This document shows positions 8,750-16,205 of a stretch of DNA of 64,000 nt, piece by piece (positions within the stretch are counted from its first letter, which is position 1; every line of letters starts with the position of its first letter). Both the position numbers and the translations under genes were made by a program. Origin of the DNA: Henriciella sp. (GTDB lineage: Bacteria > Pseudomonadota > Alphaproteobacteria > Caulobacterales > Hyphomonadaceae); assembly GCF_029937755.1 (NCBI RefSeq), contig NZ_JAPYPG010000001.1, forward strand, positions 496,001-560,000, read 5' to 3'. A model generated the notes under the pieces. It was not told where the DNA came from, made no database searches, and saw only the letters and a list, made by a program, of their open reading frames with translations.

Positions 8750-9600
8750 TCACTCCCAGCGCAGGTGCCATGGGCGGAGCGGCCTGATTTCGACAGGCAC
8801 GGTTTTGGGTCCGCGCCCGTGTTTGCGGGGCGGGTCTGACGGATGGAGGGTCGCGGGCCTGAACAGGTCCGGCCCGGCCCGCGCCCAAGCGAGCCGGTAG
8901 ACCTCCCGGGCAAACTCCCCGGCCCAGCTCCCTCGGCAGTGTGCAGTCGCAACAGGCCGGGCGGCGCCCCGCCCCTCAGATTGTGCAGCTTGCGCGCGGC
9001 CCCGTGCGCCTTCTTCGCCAGCCAGCGATTGAGCCGGTGCGCGGCACGGCGGCGGTGTTTCAGCACGCCTTCGAGCGCCGCGATCCGGCGCAACAGCGAG
9101 GCGGCCCGATACGGACGCGGTGGCCCCTTGGGCTGTGACAGGCGCCGGATGAGGATGGCCCGGCCTTCCGGCGTGTCGGCATCCACGATCCCGGCGCCAA
9201 GGCGCGGGACATATTCGAAGAGTTTGAAGGCGGGCGTGCGGTTCAGCCTTGATCCCCGCTCCGCTTCGCGTCGCGATGGATCGGGCTCAGGGCTGCGGGC
9301 GAGCCCCTGCGGCCTTGAGCCCGGGCGCTGTGACGCCACAGGCTGATACGGGGTCATACTCAACGCCAGGATCGCGATCAGCCGCCGCACCAGCCCCTCG
9401 GCCAGCTGAACCATGGCCAGCGCCTCACGCCGCAGCCATGGCGCCAGCGGTCCGGACACAGTCCAGAAACGTTCCGATTCCAGCCCAGTTCTGATTCCGG
9501 CGCGTGTGAGTAGGGCGAGCAGCGCTGTCACCAGCTGCTCCACCCGCGCCCAGGCCGCTTGTCTGCGCGCCTCTTTGATCTGCTCCGCCGTCTCGATCAT
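8746..9600 (-). CDS. hypothetical Arg/Pro-rich protein
   Basis: 284 residues, no family recognised. The N-terminal ~90 residues contain hydrophobic helices (VEQLVTALLALLTRAGI; MVQLAEGLVRRLIAILALSM). The rest is very basic, rich in Arg, Pro and Gly, with the more conserved-looking block RLSQPKGPPRPYRAASLLRR near residue 155 and an Arg/Lys-rich helix after it. The C-terminal ~60 residues look disordered. ATG 9600 starts 17 bases after the stop of the upstream deaminase gene on the same strand, but base composition is the normal high GC, unlike the deaminase. It converges with rbfA with overlapping stop codons. It could be a real lineage-specific protein; the reading frame is long but high GC makes long frames easy. 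Confidence 0.5.
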   Translation of the reverse strand: MIETAEQIKEARRQAAWARVEQLVTALLALLTRAGIRTGLESERFWTVSGPLAPWLRREALAMVQLAEGLVRRLIAILALSMTPYQPVASQRPGSRPQGLARSPEPDPSRREAERGSRLNRTPAFKLFEYVPRLGAGIVDADTPEGRAILIRRLSQPKGPPRPYRAASLLRRIAALEGVLKHRRRAAHRLNRWLAKKAHGAARKLHNLRGGAPPGLLRLHTAEGAGPGSLPGRSTGSLGRGPGRTCSGPRPSIRQTRPANTGADPKPCLSKSGRSAHGTCAGSD

Positions 9601-9617
9601 GAGCGGGGATTATGAGG

Positions 9618-11168
9618 TCAGTGGGATGAGGGTTGGACGTCTTCCTCACCGGGCAAAATACTGACGCCCGCTTTTGCGAGTGCAGGAACAAGCTGGTCCA
9701 CAAAGAGAGCTTCATACCTATCAAAATCAGATGGATTGTTACGTAATAAGCAATCTGCTTCATCTGCCTTCCAAGCTATCAATCGCCCGCTAGCGTCTTT
9801 TAATTTGGATTTGGAAAACAGATGAAAGCGTTGTTTTGTGATACCGCAGAACTGTTGGAAATTTACTTTTTCCTTGCTTGGTTTTGAGGGATCGACACAA
9901 ATTGAATCCGGATAAAGGCTGCCTACCTCACTTTTGGCATATGGCTCCAGATAGAAGACATTACTAATCCCACTTCCTACTATATGCTTCGCGCAATTAT
10001 GGCACGGAAATGTCGTAACATAGAGCGTCGCCCCCATTGTACTTCTGGTACTGCGAGATGCGTCAGTTATTGCGTTCATTTCCGCATGAAGTGCCCTTCC
10101 ATATTCTAAGATATCCAGAATACGTGCAGCACCCAAAACACCGTCGCCATTACCAATTAATTCCGAAAGCAAGTCATCTTCATCTTTGCCTTCCCATTCT
10201 TTAGCTAGCATTCCGTTTTTCTGCAGCCTCTCAACTACATCGATAACTAACTTTCGCTTCTTAACCGTATTGGGATCGTGACCCGAGTTGATGTCTCTTC
10301 CATCCTCTTCATGATCATTCCAATAGGTTCCGCCTCCTGCTCGCGGCACTTCATTTGATCCAAGAGAAATAACTGTCCTGTGTTCGTCAAAAATTGCCGC
10401 GCCAACCTGACGCGAAAGATCATTAGACCGAAGCGCAGCTTGGGAGGCTAGATTATTCGCATATTCTTCGAAGCTAGGAGAAAGTTTGGGATTACCGAAT
10501 AATAGCCGGAATAGCCGGGAGATGGTTTTTGCCACCTCATGCCTTTTTGTGGTGTCCACTATGCAATCCGCCTGCGGGAACGCTGCACGAACGTTTTGCC
10601 CCCATGGATTTGCCTCCTTCTCATCAACCTCAATCAGACGTTCCGCTTCCTGCTCGGAGCGTGTGTCTGGAGCATCCCGACCGTGACCGAGAGCAATCTT
10701 CTTGGCGAGAGATGCTAACCTCTGCTCATATGGGGCATGACATGACACAACCACGAATGCCTCTCCGTAAATAGACTTCAAAGCACTTATCTCTTCAGGC
10801 TTCTTAATCTGATTTACTATATAAACGGTCCCTCTAGACCTTTTGCTCTGTATATTAATTCTTGTGCTTTTTATATAGTTTGAGGCCAATAATGAAAAAA
10901 TATCTTTTCTTTTGCTGTCGCGCCTCAAATCATTACACGCTTTTATGTACGACGAATATCTCAACTCGACATTAGAATCATTTAACTCATATTTATGATC
11001 TAAATATCCAAATATATCTGTTATCTTTATGTCTTCAGATTGATACTTAAATTTTCGGGCATTTCCTTTTATTTCATCAATGACATCGGATAAATCCGCA
11101 CCCATCCGCCCCACAAGCGCGATCACAAGCTCTGGCTGAAAGACTTGGGGAATTCGTTCTTTGTTCAC
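9618..11168 (-). CDS. anti-phage dCTP deaminase (AvcD-type), P-loop + deaminase domains
   Basis: 516 residues from GTG 11168 (AAAGAG upstream). An in-frame TTG at 11201 lacks a binding site. The N-terminal half is a P-loop-kinase-like domain beginning ELVIALVGRMGADLSDVIDE; its glycine loop is GRMGADLS, lacking the usual GK[S/T]. The C-terminal half is a cytidine/deoxycytidylate deaminase: conserved SRQVGAAI near 265, catalytic HAE (near residue 361) and TFPCHNCAKHIVGSGI (near 387), giving the His, Cys, Cys zinc set. This architecture matches the AvcD/anti-phage dCTP deaminase family, which depletes deoxycytidine nucleotides on phage infection. The gene is clearly AT-richer than its neighbours, a sign of horizontal transfer. 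Defence function is inferred from family membership. Confidence 0.85.
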   Translation of the reverse strand: MNKERIPQVFQPELVIALVGRMGADLSDVIDEIKGNARKFKYQSEDIKITDIFGYLDHKYELNDSNVELRYSSYIKACNDLRRDSKRKDIFSLLASNYIKSTRINIQSKRSRGTVYIVNQIKKPEEISALKSIYGEAFVVVSCHAPYEQRLASLAKKIALGHGRDAPDTRSEQEAERLIEVDEKEANPWGQNVRAAFPQADCIVDTTKRHEVAKTISRLFRLLFGNPKLSPSFEEYANNLASQAALRSNDLSRQVGAAIFDEHRTVISLGSNEVPRAGGGTYWNDHEEDGRDINSGHDPNTVKKRKLVIDVVERLQKNGMLAKEWEGKDEDDLLSELIGNGDGVLGAARILDILEYGRALHAEMNAITDASRSTRSTMGATLYVTTFPCHNCAKHIVGSGISNVFYLEPYAKSEVGSLYPDSICVDPSKPSKEKVNFQQFCGITKQRFHLFSKSKLKDASGRLIAWKADEADCLLRNNPSDFDRYEALFVDQLVPALAKAGVSILPGEEDVQPSSH

Positions 11169-11209
11169 GTCTTTAGACTCTTTTTGAATTGAGAGAATCA
11201 ATTAGTTTA

Positions 11210-11238
11210 ACATTAGCAAATTTGCCAAAATCTGGTAA
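11210..11238 (-). promoter_or_regulatory. putative promoter/operator of the AvcD-type gene
   Basis: Read on the minus strand, TTACCA (11238-11233) is separated by 17 bases from TAATGT (11215-11210) with an upstream TG, as in an extended -10. A perfect 10-bp palindrome, GCAAATTTGC (11216-11225), lies between them and could be an operator. Transcription would start near 11203, and the message would open with the small hairpin AATTGA/TCAATT (11187-11203) just before the ribosome-binding site of the GTG start. Confidence 0.35.
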
Positions 11239-11266
11239 GCAAGGCTTGAAACAAACGGAGAACAAG

Positions 11267-11440
11267 ATGTCCGATGTCGCGCGCAAGCCCAGCCACGGTG
11301 ACTTCTTCAGAAGCGCCAGAACCGCCTCGAAAGAGGCTGCATATTGGCGCAGCGAAGGCGATAGCCGATTTTCTTCAAAATCAGATAGCACACGACAAAT
11401 ACGACCTTCCTCCGACTCTTCACGAGATTCCAAATCTTAG
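11267..11440 (+). CDS. small hypothetical protein, divergent from the deaminase gene
   Basis: A 57-residue frame from ATG 11267 with a good GGAG nine bases upstream. The protein is Ser/Arg/Lys-rich (RKPSHGDFFRSARTASKEAA, then a Ser-rich tail) and matches no family I know. A second plus-strand frame, from 11274, runs through the same bases and contains a more protein-like stretch (AKAIADFLQNQIAHDKYDLP). A frameshifted gene is therefore possible. It sits head-to-head with the AvcD-type gene in the AT-rich segment. Confidence 0.35.
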   Translation: MSDVARKPSHGDFFRSARTASKEAAYWRSEGDSRFSSKSDSTRQIRPSSDSSRDSKS

Positions 11441-11491
11441 GTCGGCGATACTGCCGCTCAGGCTACCGTTCCGCAACTCAAACCTAGATCC

Positions 11492-11962
11492 CTACCCCAG
11501 CCTGACCGCCACGCCGTCCATCTGGACGGTTCGGGGGGCGACGACCATGTGGTCGACGCTCATCATCAGGTAGCGCACGGCCTCGCGGGATTTCGCGCCG
11601 CAGCGCTTGCAGAGTTCGTGGCCATTCGTCTTGAGCAGCGCGCTGGCAAGGTGGGGTTCTGATTTCACCAGGTCATCGAGCAGCGGCGCGCCCATCCGGT
11701 GCCAGTAGGCTTCCGCCGTCTCCGGTTCGGGTGGTTCGCGCTCGAATGCCGAGACGCAGGCCCTGCGCCACTCGCTGAACCAGTCGCGCATGATCGTCAG
11801 GAAGATCGGCGTTTCCATCATGCAGGAATAGAAGAGGACAGTGCGCCCGTTGAGCCCGTCTGTCTCGCCATAGCTCGATGACGGTGCGATGAGATCGCGC
11901 TCGATCGCGATGAAATCATCACCATCGACGATCACGAAGTCGGGGCCCCCTGTAGAATTCAT
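11492..11962 (-). CDS. hypothetical protein, Cys-containing, no family recognised
   Basis: 156 residues from ATG 11962, chosen because GGAGGGACG lies directly upstream; longer in-frame starts to 12028 are without a site. The N-terminus reads DFVIVDGDDFIAIERDLIAP; the middle contains Trp/Arg-rich helices (RDWFSEWRRACVSAF); near the C-terminus are a CxxC pair (ELCKRCGAKS) and MMSVDHMVVAPRTVQMDG. The CxxC could bind metal but only one pair is visible. The gene lies upstream of the defence-gene island on the same strand, separated by about 320 bases, and has normal high GC. Role unknown. Confidence 0.6.
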   Translation of the reverse strand: MNSTGGPDFVIVDGDDFIAIERDLIAPSSSYGETDGLNGRTVLFYSCMMETPIFLTIMRDWFSEWRRACVSAFEREPPEPETAEAYWHRMGAPLLDDLVKSEPHLASALLKTNGHELCKRCGAKSREAVRYLMMSVDHMVVAPRTVQMDGVAVRLG

Positions 11963-12073
11963 TACGCGTCCCTCCCGCACGGAGTGAACGCGCGAGACAA
12001 TGTTCCCGTCAAGCGCGAATTGCAGCACGCAGGCCGGGGCCTGTGGTGGAAATTACGAATTGTGGTGTTTTTG

Positions 12074-13435
12074 CTACTCAACGGGCCGTCCCGGATCGAG
12101 CAGGTCCTTTTCACGCGTATGGGCGCGCTCCTCCTCGACCTTTTCCGTTATGTGGTCGTCCGGGCGGACATCCATCAGCTCGTCCTCGACCATGTGATCG
12201 GTGAGCGGCTGGGCGGGTTTCGGCTTGTCCCGCGGGGTGGCCGGGCGCTCGCCCTGCGTCAGCGCGGCGGGCACGCCATTATCGAAGCGCAGGCGGTAGA
12301 TCGGCTCCGGCAGGGTGAAGCCGGCGGTCTCCAGCGCATCCTTGGCCGCACGGATGGAGAGCGAGCGGGCCTTCATGAAATCGCTGTCGCGCTGGTCCAC
12401 CCAGGCGAAGAAGCGCAGCACGATATTGCTGTCGCCGACCGTCTCGATGATGGCGTCGGGCTTCGGGTCGTTCAGCACGAAATCGAGCCCGCTGATCGCC
12501 GAGAGGCCGGTCGCCATGGCCGCGACGGGGTCATCCTCGGCATCGACACCGAGCGTGAACTGGAAACGGCGTTCGGGGTTGCGGGTATAGTTGAGGATCA
12601 CCGCCTTGAAGACGGTGGAATTGGGAATGCGCAGATGGTTGCCGTCGAGCGTCATCAGGATGGTGGCGCGGGAGGTGAGGCGCACGACCTTGCCTTCATG
12701 CTCGTTGATCAGGACATGGTCATTGGCGCGGAAAGGCTGGCGCAGGCTGAGCATGATCGAGGAGATGTAGTTCTCGACGGTGTCGCGCACCGCAAAGCCG
12801 ATGGCGAGGCCGATGACGCCCGCACCGCCGAGGATCGCGCCCATCAGCGCGGTCGCGCCAAGGAGGTTGAGCGCGACGACGAGGCCGATCACCAGGGCGA
12901 TGAAGCGGAAGGCCTGCGCGGCGATCTCGGCAAGGAAGGGGTTGGGCGTCAGCCGCCGCCAGAGGCCGGTCCAGCTGGCGATCAGCGTGCCGATAAGGGC
13001 GATGACCAGGAAGACCGCGATGGCGAGCCCGACCAGCGGCAGCGCTTCCCAGCCGCGCTGCAGGCTGTTCTCCAGGGTCGCAATGGCGGGCGAGAGGGAG
13101 GTGTCGACGGAGAGGTCGCGGACGATCTCTTCCTGCACGGTGACGACGCCTTCCAGCCGCTCGGCGATGGCGGCGGCGCGGGCGGCATCGGCCTGGCTGG
13201 TCACGGTGCCCGACAGGGTGACGACGCCCTGCTCTACGCTCGCCTCGATATCGGAGAGGCCGTCGATCTGGTCATAGATGCCGGTGAGGCGGCCTTCGAT
13301 GGCGCCGTCATTGGCGGTCTCTGCCGCGATGGGAGGCGCTTCGGCCGGCGGCGCGTCCTGCGCATGCGCCAGCTGCGCTGTCATCGCAGCGAGGAGGAGA
13401 AGGCTGAGCAGCAGGGACCGGACCATTGCATTTAG
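12074..13435 (-). CDS. BON-domain small-conductance mechanosensitive channel (MscS family)
   Basis: 453 residues. A signal peptide (MVRSLLLSLLLLAAMTAQLA) is followed by a BON domain (~50-110: IEASVEQGVVTLSGTVTSQA) that probably contacts membrane or envelope in the periplasm. Three or four transmembrane helices follow, and then the MscS core. The pore-lining TM3 is visible as LMGAILGGAGVIGLAIGFAV (Gly/Ala packing), continued by RDTVENYISSIMLSLRQPFR, the conserved beta-domain entry. A charged cytoplasmic tail rich in Pro/Asp/Glu closes the protein. MscS-type channels open on membrane tension and protect against hypo-osmotic shock. ATG 13435 gives the clean signal peptide; a longer upstream frame is not credible. 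It diverges from mntP with only 70 bases between. Confidence 0.88.
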   Translation of the reverse strand, partial: LNAMVRSLLLSLLLLAAMTAQLAHAQDAPPAEAPPIAAETANDGAIEGRLTGIYDQIDGLSDIEASVEQGVVTLSGTVTSQADAARAAAIAERLEGVVTVQEEIVRDLSVDTSLSPAIATLENSLQRGWEALPLVGLAIAVFLVIALIGTLIASWTGLWRRLTPNPFLAEIAAQAFRFIALVIGLVVALNLLGATALMGAILGGAGVIGLAIGFAVRDTVENYISSIMLSLRQPFRANDHVLINEHEGKVVRLTSRATILMTLDGNHLRIPNSTVFKAVILNYTRNPERRFQFTLGVDAEDDPVAAMATGLSAISGLDFVLNDPKPDAIIETVGDSNIVLRFFAWVDQRDSDFMKARSLSIRAAKDALETAGFTLPEPIYRLRFDNGVPAALTQGERPATPRDKPKPAQPLTDHMVEDELMDVRPDDHITEKVEEERAHTREKDLLDPGRPVE

Positions 13436-13505
13436 GTAACCCGGAGCGGCGCGCGGTGTTCCCTCCTCTTGCGAGTCGGCGCCGCACGGTCCAAAAGCGC
13501 TGCCC

Positions 13506-14108
13506 ATGAGCGGACTCCTGACCCTTGTTGCCCTGGCCTTCTCGCTGTCGGTCGATGCCTTCGCTGCCGCGCTTGGCAAGGGCGCGGGCATGAAGCGCGT
13601 GACGCTTCTCGATGCGCTGAAGGTGGGCGCGGTGTTCGGCGGGATGGAAGCGTTCATGCCGCTGGTCGGCTTCGCCATCGGCCTGGCGCTCGCGGCCTGG
13701 GTGCAGCCGGTCGACCACTGGATCGCCTTCGTGCTGCTCGCGGGCGTCGGCGCGCACATGTTGTACGAAGCCGTCACCGACAGCGTCGAGACGCATGAGG
13801 AAAATATCGAGATCGCCGCGCCGGGCCTCGGCATGCAGGGGCCGAAATGGATCCGGCTGGTGCTCGCGGCGCTGGCGACCAGCATCGACGCGACCGTGGT
13901 CGGCGTCTCGCTCGCCATGATGGATGTGAACATCGTGATGGCGGTGGTGATCATCTTCGTCATCACCACCACCATGGCGGCCATCGGCGTGATGCTGGGG
14001 CGCGGTGCGGGCCGCTGGCTCGGACGCTATGCCGAGGCGGTGGGCGGCGTGGTGCTAATCGCCATCGGCGCGCTGATCCTCTGGCAGCACCTCTCAGCCG
14101 GCATCTGA
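13506..14108 (+). CDS. mntP: manganese efflux pump MntP
   Basis: 200 residues, about six transmembrane helices in two DUF204 repeats. Each repeat carries the acidic signature: SLSVDAFAAALGKGAG near residue 15 and LATSIDATVVGVSLAM near 125. The two intramembrane Asp residues are essential in the family. MntP exports Mn(II) and keeps the cytoplasm safe from excess. Length matches the family (~190-200). In many bacteria a manganese riboswitch precedes mntP, but the 70-base gap here is too short and lacks the conserved motif. The start ATG 13506 has only a weak upstream site. Confidence 0.92.
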   Translation: MSGLLTLVALAFSLSVDAFAAALGKGAGMKRVTLLDALKVGAVFGGMEAFMPLVGFAIGLALAAWVQPVDHWIAFVLLAGVGAHMLYEAVTDSVETHEENIEIAAPGLGMQGPKWIRLVLAALATSIDATVVGVSLAMMDVNIVMAVVIIFVITTTMAAIGVMLGRGAGRWLGRYAEAVGGVVLIAIGALILWQHLSAGI

Positions 14109-14242
14109 CTGTCCCGCAGGCGATGGGCGGTTGACGCGCGGGCGCGTCCCGACTAGCTCCGGCGCCTGATCTTTCGACACCCTGACCCGCAAGCACTGCC
14201 CCGGCGTTCGACCCGCCGGCGGTGCCGACCAAGGAGGCCGGT

Positions 14243-15184
14243 TTGGCACGCAACCGCAAGAAGAAGGGCCTGCCCGTTCATGGCTGGCTGAATGTCGACA
14301 AGCCGGTCGACGTCACCTCGACCCAGGTGGTCGGCATCCTGAAGCGGCTGTTCAATGCCCAGAAGGCCGGCCATGGCGGCACGCTCGATCCGCTGGCCGA
14401 CGGCATCCTCCCCATCGCCTTCGGTGAGGCAACCAAGACCGTGCAGTGGGCGATGGATGCCGACAAGGAATATGTCTTCACCGTGGAATGGGGCCGCTCC
14501 ACCGATACGCTTGATGCCGAAGGCGAGGTGATCCGCACCTCCGACACCCGGCCCGAGGCCGACGCCATCGAGCAGGCGCTTGAGCGCTTCGAGGGCGAGA
14601 TCGCGCAGATCCCGCCGAAATACTCCGCCATCAAGGTCGATGGCGAACGCGCCTATGATCTCGCCCGTGACGGCGAGACGTTCGAGATCCCCTCGCGCCA
14701 GGTCGTGGTGCATGAGGCCCGGCTGGTCGAAACGCCGGACGCCGACCATGCGACCTTCCATGTCCGCTCCGGCAAGGGCTTCTATGTCCGCGCGCTGGCG
14801 CGTGACCTCTGCGATGCGCTGGGCTGCGAGGGGCATGTCGCCAAGCTGCGCCGCATCCGCGTCGGCGTTATGCATGAGGACGACGCCATCCCGCTCGCCG
14901 AGCTGGAGGCCGCCGAGAGCCGCGAGGCGCTGCTCGAACTCCTGCTGCCCGTGGAGGAAGTGCTGGAAGACGTGCCCGATGTCGAAATTTCCGACGAGGA
15001 CGCCGCCGCCATCCGCCAGGGCCGCGAGGTGATGCTGATGCCGCACATCGTCGAACGCTGGCGCGAGGAGAAGAACCCGGACCCGGAAGACCGCCTCGCG
15101 CTCGCCATGGCGGGTGATACCGCCGTCGCCATGGGCGAGATCCGCGCCGGGCGTTTCCGGCCTGTCAGGGTGTTCCAGCTGTAA
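14243..15184 (+). CDS. truB: tRNA pseudouridine(55) synthase TruB
   Basis: 313 residues. TruB isomerises U55 in the T-loop of nearly all tRNAs. Catalytic Asp lies in GHGGTLDPLADGILP (motif II), followed by the conserved PPKYSAIKVDGERAYDLAR and GFYVRALARDL. The start is TTG 14243: a perfect AAGGAGG lies five bases upstream and the protein then begins like other alphaproteobacterial TruBs (ARNRKKKGLPVHGWL). The GTG at 14222 lies before that site. In most relatives truB directly follows rbfA and precedes rpsO; here accessory genes separate both pairs. Confidence 0.96.
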   Translation: MARNRKKKGLPVHGWLNVDKPVDVTSTQVVGILKRLFNAQKAGHGGTLDPLADGILPIAFGEATKTVQWAMDADKEYVFTVEWGRSTDTLDAEGEVIRTSDTRPEADAIEQALERFEGEIAQIPPKYSAIKVDGERAYDLARDGETFEIPSRQVVVHEARLVETPDADHATFHVRSGKGFYVRALARDLCDALGCEGHVAKLRRIRVGVMHEDDAIPLAELEAAESREALLELLLPVEEVLEDVPDVEISDEDAAAIRQGREVMLMPHIVERWREEKNPDPEDRLALAMAGDTAVAMGEIRAGRFRPVRVFQL

Positions 15185-15305
15185 TGGCGCCGGGGCTACG
15201 GCCCCTGTAGTGACCTGTCGCAAATCGTCATCATGACACACGCCGCGACGGCTTGATCGAAGCGCCGGCAAGCGCCATGTGCCCAGGCCTGTATGGAGGC
15301 GATGA

Positions 15306-16076
15306 GTGCACACCGGAGAGATCGCACATCCGGCCGCGGAGACCGAAGACCAGCTCGTGCGCCAGCTGAAGCATGAGGGTTATGCGCTCTTGCCGGCGGC
15401 TGAGTGTCTCGCCCTGCTCGGTGGACAGGCCTCGCTTGCAGGCGCCATTCCGAGCTTCCAGCAAAGCTGGCACGGTCTGCCGGTCGATCCCTATATGGCC
15501 GATGGCGGACGCTACCGCCGTCGCCGTCATGCGGTGATGAGCGCTCGCGCCGATGGCGGGCCTGTTCGCCTCGAACCCTATCGCCCGCACTTCCAGACCC
15601 GGCACTACAATCCGGTCAATGGCGGGATCGACCGCCATTTTGAGGAGATCCGCCCGGAAACGCTTGAGAACAAGGCCGCTGCCGGCCTGCTCGATCTCGG
15701 CGCGCGCATCTTCAGCGCGGCAGCCCCGCAAACGGCTTGGGAGATCGAGGTTCACCAGTTCCGGATCGAGGCCGGGGCAGAGGGCGGCCAGCCGACGCCG
15801 GAAGGCATGCACAGCGACGGCGTCGACTTCGTTCTGATGAGCCTGATCGCCCGAGAGGGCGTCAGCGGCGGGGAAAGCCTGATCGAGGACGCTGCCGGTC
15901 ACCCGTTGACCCGCTTTACCCTGACCACCCCCTTCGACACGGCGCTGGTCGACGACCGGCGGTTACGACACGGCGTCAGCCGCATCCTGCCCGAACTGCC
16001 TGAGGGGCATGGGTATCGCGACATGCTGGTCGTCACGTTCCGGCGCAAGGAGACGGGGCGGACCCGCCGCGCTTGA
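15306..16076 (+). CDS. 2OG-Fe(II) dioxygenase (2OG-Fe_Oxy_2 family)
   Basis: 256 residues from GTG 15306, with GGAGG eight bases upstream. The iron-binding facial triad is visible as MHSDGVDFV (His and Asp) and RHGVSRI (distal His), in the family context PTPEGMHSDG, GGESLIED and RDMLVVTFRR. Members hydroxylate free amino acids such as isoleucine or leucine with 2-oxoglutarate and O2. Substrate here cannot be read from sequence. No close partner genes: truB lies 120 bases upstream and the flavin enzyme 130 bases downstream, so it is probably its own unit. Confidence 0.83.
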   Translation: MHTGEIAHPAAETEDQLVRQLKHEGYALLPAAECLALLGGQASLAGAIPSFQQSWHGLPVDPYMADGGRYRRRRHAVMSARADGGPVRLEPYRPHFQTRHYNPVNGGIDRHFEEIRPETLENKAAAGLLDLGARIFSAAAPQTAWEIEVHQFRIEAGAEGGQPTPEGMHSDGVDFVLMSLIAREGVSGGESLIEDAAGHPLTRFTLTTPFDTALVDDRRLRHGVSRILPELPEGHGYRDMLVVTFRRKETGRTRRA

Positions 16077-16205
16077 ACAACCCGCCAGCAGCCGCCCACT
16101 CATGCAGGCAGGGAACATCTCTTATTCTCACCGCTTGCCTCTAAGTGGCGGGTGGGGCTTCCTACGTCTCTGCCTGCAAGCCAAAGGCAAGAAGGACAGA
16201 CATAC

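Noticed and set aside
11173-11433. 86-codon minus-strand frame just before the deaminase gene
   Set aside because: Starts only with TTG, has no ribosome-binding site and no internal Met; retained as leader RNA rather than as a gene.
11984-13435. 483-codon plus-strand frame opposite the MscS gene
   Set aside because: Shadow of a clear BON-MscS gene; composition is Arg/Gly/Ala/Asp-rich nonsense and no ribosome-binding site is present.
13436-13505. Manganese riboswitch before mntP
   Set aside because: The gap is only 70 bases and lacks the yybP-ykoY conserved core.
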